Assembly: GCA_025370055.1 (NCBI GenBank)
Contig: CP073041.1
Span: 7,100,272-7,164,271, forward strand
Source: Woronichinia naegeliana WA131
GTDB lineage: Bacteria > Cyanobacteriota > Cyanobacteriia > Cyanobacteriales > Microcystaceae
DNA: 64,000 nt
Direction of reading: 5' to 3'
In this document: one piece after another, positions 33,214 to 43,874 of the stretch
Layout: every line of letters begins with the position of its first letter
How positions within the stretch are numbered: the first letter of the stretch is position 1
Notes under the pieces: generated by a model
The model's input: only the letters and a program-made list of their open reading frames with translations
Told to the model about the DNA's origin: nothing
Database searches by the model: none
Position numbers and translations under genes: made by a program

Positions 33214-35004
33214 ATGGTAGATACGGCAACTCGCTCCATCGATTTTAAAGATTTAGCCAAACGGCTATACAGACATCTTCTGTCGGATGCGATCGCCCAA
33301 CGCCACCTGGCGATCGTCAAGGGAGACAGATCAATTCAGGGTAAAGAAGCTTCCCCTCAGACAGAACCCGTTAATTGTTTTCTCGAAGAAGGTGTCTTGA
33401 TGGTGATTATTCACCTAGCAGAAACCCCAGCCTTAGAAACCACTGCCATTTTTTCCTGTACGAGAGATTTTTTGGAGAAAGTCGGGATTGCCGTAGATTA
33501 CCCCATCAAAATTTATCTGGTTGTCGATGAAGCACTCACTAACTCTAGTCATAACGAAAATACTGTCTCCCAACCCTTAACGGCTAGTTTTCCCCAACGA
33601 ACCCTATCTCAATCCTTGGCGACCATTGCCTCAGACTCAGAGCCGAATCCCCCCCTTGGTTGGGCAGACTTTGTGCAAAATCAAGGGCAATATTTTTTAA
33701 ATCAACGTCCCGCCTTTCTGGTTAACAATCTTAATTGGATCTTGTTGGGATTGGGGCTAGGGGGTAGCGTATTATTTGTAGGAATTTATGCCCTCAGTCG
33801 TCCTTGTGTCATCGGTGCTTGCGTCCAGTTACGTGAAGCTGAACAATTAATGCAAGCATCTCTGTTTTCTGATAATGAAGATTTGGCAACCCATTGGTTA
33901 ACCATCAAGCAGCAATTCGTAGAAGTTCAGAACAAGCTAGAGACCATTCCTTTCTGGTCGCCCTACTATAGACACATTACTCAGTTGCAAAAAGATTATC
34001 AAGTTCGCATACCTTCGGTAGAGCTATTAGGTCAAGCAACCCGGCAAGCCCAGCAGGCAAAACTTTTAGAACAAAATGAGGCTCTCTCCACTACGGATTG
34101 GCAACAAGTAAAACAAGCTTGGGAAATGGCGATCGCTTTATTGGGCCAATTACCCAGCAATAGTCCTTACCAAGCCTACGCGCAAAAAAAGCGGCAAGTT
34201 TATCGGCAAAATCTCCTCACAGCCCAGCAACGTCTCCTCGAAGAGCAACAGGCAACACGACACTTTGGTCAGGCCACAGAAAGTGCTGTTTTAGCTAGAA
34301 TCCGCAGTAGTGCACCAAAATCCCTTGCCGATCTCAGTCTCATTGCCACAACTTGGCAAGAAGTGATTGAAAATCTCCAGCAGATTTCTCCCGGAACCAC
34401 CGTCTATGAAAAAGTCCTGAAACAATTGCCTGTCTATCGTTTGGAATACAAGCGGGTGGTAATGCGCCGTCAACAGGAAGAAAAAGCTTTCCTTAATTAT
34501 CAACAGGCCTTGGCCCTCGCCAAATTTGCAGAAAAGTCAGAACTCGAACAACAATGGTCGATCGCCGTTAACCATTGGCAAAAAGCACTGCTGACCCTCA
34601 AACAAATTCCGCCCCAAAGTTTTCTGATGGAGAAAGTTCGTCCCCTGCTGGCTACCTACAATCTTTCTCTACAACAGGCCCAAAATAGACTGAAAGCGAC
34701 CCTGCGATCGCAGAATATTAAACGTGATTTAGAGACTCTTTGTTCACAGTGGAATCGGGCCTGCGACTATAGCATTAGTCCTCAAGTCATTAAGGTGAGA
34801 CTCACTTCAGGCTACGTCCAACAAATTTGGAATTCGGCTCTCCAGGCTAAGTCCCAAGGCAATGTTCCTGGTCAGGCCGGGGTACTTAACCATCTTTCCC
34901 AGCTAGAACAAACTTTTCAGGCGATCAGTAATCAAGCGGGTTTACCCCTAGAGGTTTATCATGCCAAGGGTAATCGTTTAACCCGTTATCAACCCATTCG
35001 CTAA
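33214..35004 (+). CDS. Membrane protein with long helical C-terminal region, unknown function
   Basis: 596 residues. N-terminal soluble part of about 165 residues, one membrane segment (about 173-195, NLNWILLGLGLGGSVLFVGIY), then about 400 residues of Gln/Leu/Ala-rich predicted helix with repeated AxxxWxxA patterns (ALLTLKQIPP, AIALLGQLPS). No catalytic motif is seen. The ATG lies two bases after the ATGAC at the IscB element's right border, so the native 5' leader has been replaced. Confidence 0.65.
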   Translation: MVDTATRSIDFKDLAKRLYRHLLSDAIAQRHLAIVKGDRSIQGKEASPQTEPVNCFLEEGVLMVIIHLAETPALETTAIFSCTRDFLEKVGIAVDYPIKIYLVVDEALTNSSHNENTVSQPLTASFPQRTLSQSLATIASDSEPNPPLGWADFVQNQGQYFLNQRPAFLVNNLNWILLGLGLGGSVLFVGIYALSRPCVIGACVQLREAEQLMQASLFSDNEDLATHWLTIKQQFVEVQNKLETIPFWSPYYRHITQLQKDYQVRIPSVELLGQATRQAQQAKLLEQNEALSTTDWQQVKQAWEMAIALLGQLPSNSPYQAYAQKKRQVYRQNLLTAQQRLLEEQQATRHFGQATESAVLARIRSSAPKSLADLSLIATTWQEVIENLQQISPGTTVYEKVLKQLPVYRLEYKRVVMRRQQEEKAFLNYQQALALAKFAEKSELEQQWSIAVNHWQKALLTLKQIPPQSFLMEKVRPLLATYNLSLQQAQNRLKATLRSQNIKRDLETLCSQWNRACDYSISPQVIKVRLTSGYVQQIWNSALQAKSQGNVPGQAGVLNHLSQLEQTFQAISNQAGLPLEVYHAKGNRLTRYQPIR

Positions 35005-35046
35005 GCCAGAAAAGTACTATAAAACTTCACTCAGTTTATTAAAGCC

Positions 35047-38000
35047 ATGACTACTAATCCATTTTCGCCGATTCTCAATACTGCTGTTGAAAGCATTATT
35101 ACCTTAGCAGTAGCACCAATAAGTGTTTCTGAAGACGGCATCAATAATCTCATTTATACTTTCACTCGCACAGGAGCGACAACCAACGCCCTCACTGTCA
35201 AGTATGACCTCACAGGAACAGCAGACAGCACTGACTATACAGGAGCCATACCAGGCACAGGGAAAACCATCACTTTTGCGGTGGGTTCTAGCACCGCTAT
35301 AGTTACCATAGACCCGAAGTCTGATATCCAAGAGGAAAGCGATGAAACTGTTGTTTTAACTTTAGCGACGGGAACAGGTTATACCATTGGTACTACAGGC
35401 GCAGTAACGGGTACTATTCTTACTGATGATTATCCGATCAAGCAATGGACAAAGCTTTTGGGGACAAGTGGCGTTGATCGAGCTTTTGGTTTAACCACAG
35501 GCAATGATGGTGCTATCTATGTTAGTGGTTATACCAATGGTAATCTAGATGGTCAGACGAATAGTGGTGGTTACGACGCATTTATCACTCAGTACAACCC
35601 TGATGGTACTAAAGTTTGGACAAAGCTTTTGGGGACAGGTAACAATGATTTCGCTTATGCTTTAACCACAGGTAATGATGGTGCTATCTATGTTAGTGGC
35701 TATACCGAGGGTAATCTAGATGGTCAGACTTATAGTGGTGGTGCTGACGCATTTCTCACTAAGTACAATCCTGATGGTACTAAAGCTTGGACAAAGCTTT
35801 TGGGGACAGGTGGCTCTAATCAAGCTAATGGTTTAACAACAGGCAATGATGGTGCTATCTATGTTAGTGGTTTTACCTCTGGTAATCTAGATGGTCAGAC
35901 TAATAGCGGTAGTTACGACGCATTTGTCACTAAGTACAATCCTGATGGCACTAAAGTTTGGACAAAGTTTTTGGGGACAAGTAGCGATGATCGTGCTAAT
36001 GCTTTAACAACAGGCAATGATGGTGCTATCTATGTTAGTGGTGTTATTAGTGGTAATCTAGATGGTCAGACTCATAGCGGTGGTGGTTACGACGCATTTA
36101 TCACTAAGTACAATCCTGATGGTACTAAAGTTTGGACAAAGCTTTTGGGGACAAATGGCGATGATGGAGCTAATGCTTTAACCACAGGTAATGATGGTGC
36201 TATCTATGTTAGTGGTTTTACCTCTGGTAATTTAGATGGTCAGACTAATAGCGGTAGTTACGACGCATTTATCACTAAGTACAATCCCGATGGCACTAAA
36301 GTTTGGACAAAGCTTTTGGGGACAAGTGGCTTTGATCAAGCTAATGCTTTAACCACAGGTAATGATGGTACTATTTATGTTAGTGGTTATACTGAGGGTA
36401 ATCTAGATGGTCAGACTTATAGTGGTGGTTATGGCGACGCATTTATCACTAAGTACAATCCCGATGGCACTAAGGTTTGGACAAAGCTCTTAGGGACAAG
36501 TGGCGATGATTCCGTTAATGCTTTAACCACAGGTAAAGATGGTGCTATCTATTCTAGTGGTTATACCTCTGGTAATCTAGATGGTCAGACTAATAGTGGT
36601 AGTAACGACGCATTTGTCACTAAGTACCAAGATGCACCTGCTGTCACCATTACTCTAGCAGTAGCCCCAGCAAGTGTTACAGAAGACGGAACCCCAAATC
36701 TGGTTTATACCTTCACTCGTACAGAAGCAACAACTAATGCCTTAACAGTGAGCTATAAGGTAGGAGGAACTGCCACTCTTAACACAGACTATAGCCAAAG
36801 CGGAGCCGCCAGTTTTACCGCTACTACAGGAAGTATTACCTTTGCAGCAGGTTCAGCCACAGCCGCCCTAACTATTAATCCCACTGTCGATACCACTATT
36901 GAAAACAACGAAACTGTAATCCTCACTCTAGCCTCTGATGTGGGTTATGTTGTTGGCACAACGACTGCCGTTACAGGAACCATTACCAATGATGATTTTC
37001 CCTCACTTTCCATTAACGACATCTCCGTTATCGAAGGAAAAGATCCAAATGCCGTCTTGCTTGTTAGCCTGAGTAGTCCCAGCAGCCAAAACATTACCGT
37101 CAACTACACCACTACCGCCCTTACCGCCACTGCCAACAGTGACTACACCACCAGCACAGGAACCTTAACCATCGCCCCCAATAGTACTCTGGCAACGATC
37201 AGCATTCCCATCCTCAACGACAACACCAACGAAAGCAACGAATTCTTTATCGTCACCCTCTCCAATCCTGTTAACGCCACCCTTAACCCCAATGCCAGCT
37301 TTGGAGAAGTGATGATTAGCGATACTTGGTTCAGTGCCTTAAGTCGTACCTTACCCGAAGGAGTTGAAAACCTCACCCTTATGGGAACGGCGGCCAATGG
37401 GACAGGCAATAGTGGCAATAACGTCCTCACTGGCAATAGTGCCAATAATACCCTCAACGGTGGCGGCGGCAATGATACCCTCAATGGCAGTACGGGAGTC
37501 GATACCTTAATTGGCGGTCTAGGGAATGATATTTTCCAAATCGATAGTACTACTGATGTTATTACCGAAAATGTCAGCGAAGGAACCGATACTATTCAGT
37601 CCTCTGTCACTTTCTCTTTAGCTACTTTCCCCAACATTGAAAACCTGACCTTAACGGGTTCCAGTGCCATTAACGGGACAGGCAACACCGCCAATAACGT
37701 ACTAACAGGCAATGGGGCCAATAATCTTCTCAGTGGTGATACAGGTAACGATATTCTGACTGGGGCAGCCGGAAAAGATACCCTCACCGGTGGAGCAGGT
37801 ATCGACAAATTTGGTTACAAAACCCTAACTGACTCCCTCTTAGCCAACTATGACCTGATTACCGACTTTAACGCGACGACTGGCAACGATCTGTTCCTCG
37901 TCACCACCGCACGAGCCGGATTTACCACTGGCTTAACGGTTAATACCCTTGATGCTGCGGGGATTGGAGCCAAGCTAACGACTACGAATTTTGCTGCGAA

Positions 38001-38157
38001 CTATGCTGCCCAATTTACCTTTACCAGTGGAACTACTACCCGTACTTTTGTGGCGATTAATGATGCGATCGCCGGTTTTAATGCCAGTACTGACTCCATT
38101 GTAGAAGTAACCGGTTTAACCGGAACCTTGGTAATTGGTAACTTTGTTACGGCTTAA
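35047..38157 (+). CDS. Secreted Calx-beta / SBBP-repeat / RTX calcium-binding protein
   Basis: 1036 residues, starting 43 bp after the previous gene. Order: a Calx-beta domain (about 18-130), seven SBBP-type repeats of 57-59 residues (about 131-533, each with WTKLLGT, TTGNDGAIYVSG, GNLDGQT and DAFITKYNPDGTK), two further Calx-beta-like domains (about 537-770), RTX nonapeptides (NVLTGNSANNTLNGGGGND, NDILTGAAGKDTLTGGAG, about 785-925) and a C-terminal domain ending in VIGNFVTA. No N-terminal signal peptide, as expected for type I secretion with a C-terminal signal. Probably a cell-surface or extracellular adhesin-like protein. Confidence 0.85.
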   Translation: MTTNPFSPILNTAVESIITLAVAPISVSEDGINNLIYTFTRTGATTNALTVKYDLTGTADSTDYTGAIPGTGKTITFAVGSSTAIVTIDPKSDIQEESDETVVLTLATGTGYTIGTTGAVTGTILTDDYPIKQWTKLLGTSGVDRAFGLTTGNDGAIYVSGYTNGNLDGQTNSGGYDAFITQYNPDGTKVWTKLLGTGNNDFAYALTTGNDGAIYVSGYTEGNLDGQTYSGGADAFLTKYNPDGTKAWTKLLGTGGSNQANGLTTGNDGAIYVSGFTSGNLDGQTNSGSYDAFVTKYNPDGTKVWTKFLGTSSDDRANALTTGNDGAIYVSGVISGNLDGQTHSGGGYDAFITKYNPDGTKVWTKLLGTNGDDGANALTTGNDGAIYVSGFTSGNLDGQTNSGSYDAFITKYNPDGTKVWTKLLGTSGFDQANALTTGNDGTIYVSGYTEGNLDGQTYSGGYGDAFITKYNPDGTKVWTKLLGTSGDDSVNALTTGKDGAIYSSGYTSGNLDGQTNSGSNDAFVTKYQDAPAVTITLAVAPASVTEDGTPNLVYTFTRTEATTNALTVSYKVGGTATLNTDYSQSGAASFTATTGSITFAAGSATAALTINPTVDTTIENNETVILTLASDVGYVVGTTTAVTGTITNDDFPSLSINDISVIEGKDPNAVLLVSLSSPSSQNITVNYTTTALTATANSDYTTSTGTLTIAPNSTLATISIPILNDNTNESNEFFIVTLSNPVNATLNPNASFGEVMISDTWFSALSRTLPEGVENLTLMGTAANGTGNSGNNVLTGNSANNTLNGGGGNDTLNGSTGVDTLIGGLGNDIFQIDSTTDVITENVSEGTDTIQSSVTFSLATFPNIENLTLTGSSAINGTGNTANNVLTGNGANNLLSGDTGNDILTGAAGKDTLTGGAGIDKFGYKTLTDSLLANYDLITDFNATTGNDLFLVTTARAGFTTGLTVNTLDAAGIGAKLTTTNFAANYAAQFTFTSGTTTRTFVAINDAIAGFNASTDSIVEVTGLTGTLVIGNFVTA
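35440..36628 (+). repeat. Seven in-frame tandem repeats of about 171-177 bp (SBBP units)
   Basis: Each unit begins near TGGACAAAGCTTTTGGGGAC and contains GGTAATCTAGATGGTCAGAC. DNA identity between units is high, so unit number may change by recombination. It encodes a beta-propeller-like segment of the 1036-aa protein. Confidence 0.9.
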
Positions 38158-38879
38158 CTTCGGATAGTTTGAATCGGGCACAAGAATCGGGCACAAGAAT
38201 CGGGCGCAAGCCTTCATCCGTGTCAACTTAAAGGAATGGGTTCCCAGGGCGAACGCATCTAAAAATGATACAGATACAAGAACATTATAGAGGGATGGAT
38301 AAGGGAAAATAAGGGAAAGTGCATAGAAAACAAAAGCGATGAAACTCCGACCCAAATATAGACTGGTAGAACACTTTGCCGAAATAGATGACCCTCGCAT
38401 CGAACGAACAAAACGGCATAAACTCATTGATATTCTAACGATTGCCATCTTAGCCGTCATTTGTGGAGCAGAAGGTTGGGTAGCCATGGAAAGTTTCGGC
38501 AAGGCTAAACATCAATGGCTAAAAAAAATTTTGGAATTGCCGAATGGCATCCCCTCCGACGATACGTTTGCGCGTGTATTTGCTAGTCTGAATCCAGAGC
38601 AATTTCAAGACTGTTTTCTGCATTGGGTCAAAAGTATAGCGGAGGTAAGTGAAGGAGAAGTGATAGCGATTGACGGCAAAACCCTTCGCCACTCCTATGA
38701 CAATGCCAACGGAAAGGGCGCAATTCAGATGGTAAGTGCATGGGCAACAGCAAATCGTCTAGTACTAGGACAGTGCAAGGTGGAAACCCATATCCCGTAC
38801 TAATTTTGAAAAAATAAAAATAGATTCAAAAATAGCAACAGAATAGTTAAAATAAAAAAGCTAACAAACCGAGGAGAAA

Positions 38880-39072
38880 ATGACCCAATTAAACGTTAAA
38901 AATCTCGACCATTTAGGAATAATCGCGGCCGTAGTTGATGAACTAGGTCTAGTGGATTATATCAATGAACAGTTACAAGAAAATGACCGTGCGAAAATCA
39001 GTGCGGGTCTGGTGGTTAAAGCCATGATTCTCAATGGCTTAGGATTTATTAATTCTCCCTTGTATTTATTCA
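38880..39072 (+). pseudogene. IS1634 transposase N-terminal fragment
   Basis: 64 codons, MTQLNVKNLDHLGIIAAVV…INSPLYLF, nearly identical to the start of the gene at 39846, then cut by the ISKra4-like remnant. It is the left part of the outer IS1634 copy. Confidence 0.85.
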
Positions 39073-39752
39073 GGGAGCATCTCACCTTTGCAATAAGTAG
39101 AAATACTTAACGAGGTAAATGAAAGAGTCAAAAAAGGTAATCATTTAAATAGGAACAGCGATGACGAAGGACTTGTGGTACATTGTCAGAATTCCAACTC
39201 GCACCAGTAATTTTAAGACGATGACCAATTTGTTTAACTTGAGATTCGACAGAGCCAGAGCCAATGGAAATGCCCTCTGCCTGCAAATAACCATAATTGA
39301 CAATCCGATGTTTATGCTTGTTTAAATAAATGATAAAATTCTCAGCTTGAGGCTCTGACCATCCCTCAAAACAGGAGATAGCGGCATCCACTTCACCCGT
39401 CCAAAGAAAAGACTTGACCTCCTCAATTCGCTGGAATGACCCCCCAACTTTATAGAGGTTTTCAATTAAGTGATACCAGTCCAAAATTTCAATTCGCTCA
39501 TGTTTCTGTCCTATCTCACGAAATAAGTTCCAGATACCATCATGTCCATCTCCCAAACAAATTAAAGGCTTAGCCAAAATTTGAGAATTAACCAAATCTA
39601 ATAAAGCCGAGTTATCTTGAAAAAAGGCAGCTACCCCCAATTGATGAAAACTGACTCCTTTATAATCACGCCAAATTAAGGGTTCTCCCTTGGGAGTTCT
39701 GAGTCGTACCTTCCCACCATCTATGCTAATTTCTTCGACTTCTGTGTTAGAG
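39073..39752 (-). mobile_element. Partial ISKra4-like element with transposase C-terminus
   Basis: One end starts GGGAGCATCTCACCTTTGC. The minus-strand frame (39752-39128) reads GGKVRLRTPKGEPLIWRDY, LICLGDGHDGIWNLF, ILDWYHLIENLY and ISIGSGSVESQVKQIGHRLK to a stop at 39128. The pattern follows the C-terminal half of ISKra4-type transposases but is clearly a different IS from the GGGTGCGACC copies. The N-terminal half is missing because of the following IS1634 end. Confidence 0.75.
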
Positions 39753-40311
39753 CCCGTATTCCGTACTAGTTTTGAAAAAATAAAAATAGATTCAAAAATG
39801 GCTACAGAATAGTTAAAATAAAAAAGCTAATAAACCCAAGAGAAAATGACCCAATTAAACGTTAAAAATCTCGACCATTTAGGAATAATCGCGGCGATAG
39901 TTGATGAACTAGGTCTAGTGGATTATATCAATGAACAACTAGGAGAAAATGACCGTGCTAAAATCAGTGCGGGTCTGGTAGTGAAAGCGATGATTCTCAA
40001 TGGCTTAGGCTTTATCAACTCTCCTTTATATTTGTTCAGTCGTTTTTTTGAAGATAAACCAGTAGAACATCTTTTAGGAAAAGGAATAAAAGCCAGCGAC
40101 CTGAATGATGACCGTTTAGGGAGAGTCTTAGATTTAATCTTTATGGCCGGCATCAGCCGTTTGTTTCTCGGAATTTGTCTAAAAGCCGTAGAAATCTTCA
40201 AAATAGTGATGAAAAGTTCCCATTTAGACTCCAGTTCATTATCGGTACAAGGGGAATATAAATTATCGGTGGAGAGAGAAGACAAAGAAAGCCAAATAAT
40301 CCATATCACTC

Positions 40312-41701
40312 GGGTGTGACCTTTAGTTGATGAAGGAAAAGAAAAGTGTTAACATGGGATGAAAAGTGACAAAGAGGAAACAATGATGACAGCAAAACTA
40401 ATTAATGTAGAGGGTTCAAAGATAAAAATAGAACTAACATTAGAACTCAGTCGTTCAATGTTGGATACAGAAATAAATATTCAAAAAGGCTTAAACGAAG
40501 TAGGTTGCATCGCCAGCAAAGAAGCCTTGAAATATTTAGATACAGATGGTTCACCCTTAAAAATCGGTGAAGAAATCTGGAAGAGTAAGGGAGAGCAACC
40601 GAAAGAATATCAAACACCTTATGGTGAGGTTATAGTGAATCGTCATGTATATCAGCGTTCACCTTTGAGGAAAAACGTATTGCCCCTTAGAAAGAGAAGC
40701 AAGGATAATCATAACATCAACGCCATTATTGGCAAAACAGGTATCCTCAAAAATGTCAGGGATGGCAGGCAAAGAGGTGAAAAATGATTTATTAGAAAAT
40801 CATGGTAGAAAAGTAGCGCTATCCTATATCCAAAGATTGAGTGAAGCAGTAGGAAGTGTGGTACAGGCAAAAGAAGAAGCGTGGAGTTATGCCCCGCCCA
40901 AGGAGGATAGCCAAATTGCAACAGTGGGAATAGGATTAGATGGAACCTGTATGCTGATGTGTGAGGATGGCTACCGTGAAGCAATGGTGGGAACCGTTTC
41001 CCTATACGATAGTGAAGGCGAACGTCAACCTACAATCTATCTAGGTGCGGCACCAGAGTATGGAAAAAAGAGTTTTCTAGAAAGATTAGAAAGAGAAATT
41101 GAGCGAGCGAAAAACCGTTATCCAGAGGCAACATTGGTCGGGATAGCAGACGGGGCAGAATCAAATTGGAAGTTTTTAGAAAAGCAAACGGAAGAACAGA
41201 TATTAGATTTCTATCATGCCTCTGGTTACTTAGGTGCCTTGGCAGAAGCGTTGCATCCGAATACCGTGTCAAAACAAAAAGAATGGTTGACTGAAAATTG
41301 TCGAGAACTCAAGCATGAAAAAGGAAAAGCAGGAGAACTGCTAAATCTGATGAAAGAAGTCAAAGAAGAAAAAAGTCATTCTAAGAATCTTACCGAGAAA
41401 CTACAAGCGGCGATTACTTATTACGAGAATCATCAGCATCAAATGGATTATGCTGAATACATAGAGAAAAAGTATCCGATTGGTTCAGGTGTTACGGAAG
41501 CAGCTTGTAAGACGTTGGTCAAACAACGATTATGTTGTTCAGGGATGCGATGGAAGGAAAAAGGAGCAGGAATTATTTTGAGCCTACGAGCTTTGGTATT
41601 GACCAAGGAACGATGGAGTCAATTTTGGGCAAAACTTGATCAATATGGGTTCCCTGTAGAACCCTGATTACAACAGCTTTTATCAACTAAAGGTCGCACC
41701 C
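40312..41701 (+). mobile_element. ISKra4-family IS, copy 2
   Basis: 1390 bp, same ends as copy 1, flanked by TATCACTC at 40304-40311 and 41702-41709. It lies inside the IS1634 transposase gene. Confidence 0.92.
40383..41667 (+). pseudogene. ISKra4-family transposase, frame-shifted variant
   Basis: Identical to copy 1 except that CAGTAGGAGG is replaced by CACCTTTGAGG near 40660, one base longer. The first frame ends as …GRQRGEK at 40787; the rest of the transposase is open from about 40729. The same replacement is present at 48316 and, on the minus strand, near 61795. To read through, a ribosome would need a +1 shift; no recognisable signal is seen. Confidence 0.85.
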
Positions 41702-43874
41702 TATCACTCATGGCTATTCAAAGGATAAGCGACCAGACTTGAAACAATTTGTCTTGAATCTAGTCTGTTGGGGGGATGGCGACATTCCCGCTTTTCTCGA
41801 ATTAGGAGATGGCAATCAAAGTGATAAAAAAGAGTTTGCTAAACTCTTGAAAAAGTTCAATGAGCAGTGGCAATTCGATGGTTTGTATATAGCAGATTCA
41901 GCCTTATACAGTGCCGATAACTTGCAAAAGTTAACCGGCATATACTGGTTATGTTCTGTGCCGAAAACGATTAGAGAAGTGCAGGATGCGGTCAGTCAAT
42001 TAGCCTCGGAGCAATTCATCACAACTGATTTAGAGGGCTATCGTCTTACCTCCTTAGAAAGTGAATATGGGGGAGTCAAACAACGTTGGATAGTGGTAGA
42101 TAGCGAGCAAAAAAAAGCTTTAGACCTCAAACAACTGACGAAGAAGACAGAGAAAGCAACGGCTCAAGCTCAAAGACAATTAGAACAATTACAGCGTCAG
42201 GAATTTGCTTGTCGGGAGGATGCTTTAACCGCCCTGAGCCGATGGGAGAAGAGTTTAGAATGGCATCTTCTTCAAGACCTAACTGTCGTCGAAAAATGTC
42301 ATTACGGTCATCGAGGTAAACCCCGTCCCCATGAACAGCCCATTCGTCGTAGCTATCATGCCCAAGCCACTTTCAGCCTCAATAGTGCGAAAGTTCAAGC
42401 TTCAGAGCGGGCAGCAGGACGTTTTGTCTTGGCGACGAATCAGCTAGATGGAGACTCTTTGAGCGATGAGCAACTGCTTGTCCACTACAAGCAACAGCAA
42501 GGGGTAGAGCGAGGTTTTCGCTTCCTTAAAGACCCTCTGTTTTTGGCGTCCAGTGTTTTTCTCAAAACCCCTGAGCGGATTATGGCATTGAGTTTCATCA
42601 TGGTGTTGTGTTTACTGGTGTACAGCTTGGGACAACGTAAACTGAGACTGGCTCTGGCAGAGCAGGAGGAGACTGTGCCTAATCAGTTGGGAAAGCCGAC
42701 TCAGCGTCCGACACTGCGTTGGATTTTTCAGATGTTGAGAGGAGTTCATTGGGTTGTACTGGATAATTGTCCCCAAATAATCAATCTAACGCTTGAGCGA
42801 GAGAGGATTTTGCGCTTTTTTGGGGCTACTACTTGTCAGTATTATCTTTTGTCATAATGACTTTTCTTATTTTCTTTGTTCTTTTTTTATGTACGGAATG
42901 TGGGTGGAAAGCAAATCGAATGAAATCACGGCGATTCCTAAACTCCTGAAAATGCTAGAGGTCAAAGGTTGTATCGTAACGATTGATGCCATGGGAACTC
43001 AGACAAAGATTGCCCAACAGATAGTAGGGCGAGGGGGAGATTATGTTTTGGCATTGAAAGGCAATCAAGGTAATTTATGTGAGGATGTTGAACAATTATT
43101 TGCTCATGCTCAATCGGTTAATTTTGTGGGAATTAAGCATGATTTTCATCAAACAATAGACAAGGGACATGGACGGATTGAAATTCGCCGTTGCTGGACG
43201 ATGGAACAAACAGAATTTTTGCTGGGTGGGGAGAAATGGGCAAAGTTGACGAGCATCTGTATGATTAAAGCGGAGAGACGATTGAAAGACAAAACAGAGT
43301 ATGAGACTCGCTACTATATCAGTAGCCTGCCGAGTAATGCTCAAAAATTATCCCAACCTGTTCGTAGTCATTGGTTGATAGAAAACTCTTTACATTGGGT
43401 TCTAGACTTGGCCTTCAACGAGGATGCTTGTCGCATTCGTAAGGATTTTGCTCCTGAGAATTTAGCCGTCTTACGCCATATCGCTCTTAACTTGCTCACA
43501 AAGGAAAATACTCTGAAACTTGGTATCAAGAATAAACGGCTACGCGCTGGTTGGGACGAGGACTATCTCCTTAAGGTTTTACTCGGATAAGATGCGTTTG
43601 CCCTGAATGGGTTCCCAAATTTGTTGATTGAGAGCGGCCTTTTCTCGATGTCGCTTTCTCTCAGCTTTGACCAAACCAAATAACTTAGCACGTTCAGCCA
43701 GATAGGTTACTGTATCAGGCTTTTCTCCTCTAGCAATAGCCTTCGCTACATAGGGCTTGCTGAAAAAAGCTGAAACCTTTACGGAGAAAATAGTAGGCGA
43801 ATTAAGAACCGCTAGAATGCACGAAAATAGGGTAGAATGCCTCAAAACCATTGCATTAAGAAGAGAGAAAGCAG

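Larger units (their letters stand above)
39846..42857 (+). pseudogene. IS1634-family transposase, interrupted by ISKra4 copy 2
   Basis: 5' part 39846-40311 and 3' part 41710-42857 join through TATCACTC to give …IIHITHGYSKDKRPDLKQFVLN…, a continuous frame of about 535 codons. Motifs: DGLYIADSALYSADNL and the C-terminal VERGFRFLKDPLFLASSVFLK, typical of IS1634 (IS4 superfamily). It was functional until the ISKra4 insertion. Confidence 0.88.
38787..42904 (+). mobile_element. IS1634-family complex: left remnant plus nearly complete copy
   Basis: Left end CCCATATCCCGTAC at 38787, right end GTACGGAATGTGGG at 42904, with 6-bp duplication TGGAAA on both sides. Inside, an N-terminal remnant (38787-39072) is followed by part of an ISKra4-like element (39073-39752) and then a second IS1634 left end (CCCGTATTCCGTAC, 39753). 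The second copy continues to the shared right end. Same logic as the IS5-like self-nest at 7.6-11.5 kb. Confidence 0.85.
38339..43590 (+). pseudogene. ISAs1-family transposase, interrupted
   Basis: 5' part 38339-38786 ([19 protein letters not shown] … [15 protein letters not shown] … LGQCKVE) and 3' part 42911-43590 ([13 protein letters not shown] … VTIDAMGTQ … [14 protein letters not shown]). They join exactly through TGGAAA to give the same 375 residues as the intact copy at 60560. Confidence 0.9.
38245..43605 (+). mobile_element. ISAs1-family IS, copy a (split by an IS1634 complex)
   Basis: Ends CAGGGCGAACGCATCT / AGATGCGTTTGCCCTG with 10-bp duplications AATGGGTTCC at 38235-38244 and 43606-43615. 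The element is cut at 38787-42904 by IS1634-family DNA with duplication TGGAAA. An uninterrupted copy is at 60466-61702. Confidence 0.92.
38223..43752 (-). pseudogene. 3' fragment of an unrecognised gene, split by an ISAs1 element
   Basis: Minus-strand pieces 43752-43606 and 38234-38223 join in frame when the ISAs1 element and one copy of its 10-bp duplication are removed: VAKAIARGEKPDTVTYLAERAK … ALNQQIWEPIPLS and stop. Only about 50 C-terminal residues remain; the 5' side is lost at the IS5-like element at 43753. Charged and helical; no family recognised. Confidence 0.55.

Noticed and set aside
35440-36628. Regular repeats considered as a CRISPR-like array
   Set aside because: Units are 171-177 bp, in frame and coding throughout for SBBP repeats; no short repeat/unique spacer pattern.
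40640-40700. Programmed frameshift in the ISKra4 transposase
   Set aside because: The required shift is +1, no slippery heptamer or stop-codon signal of a known kind is in the right phase, and copy 1 has a continuous frame; kept only as a question in the findings.
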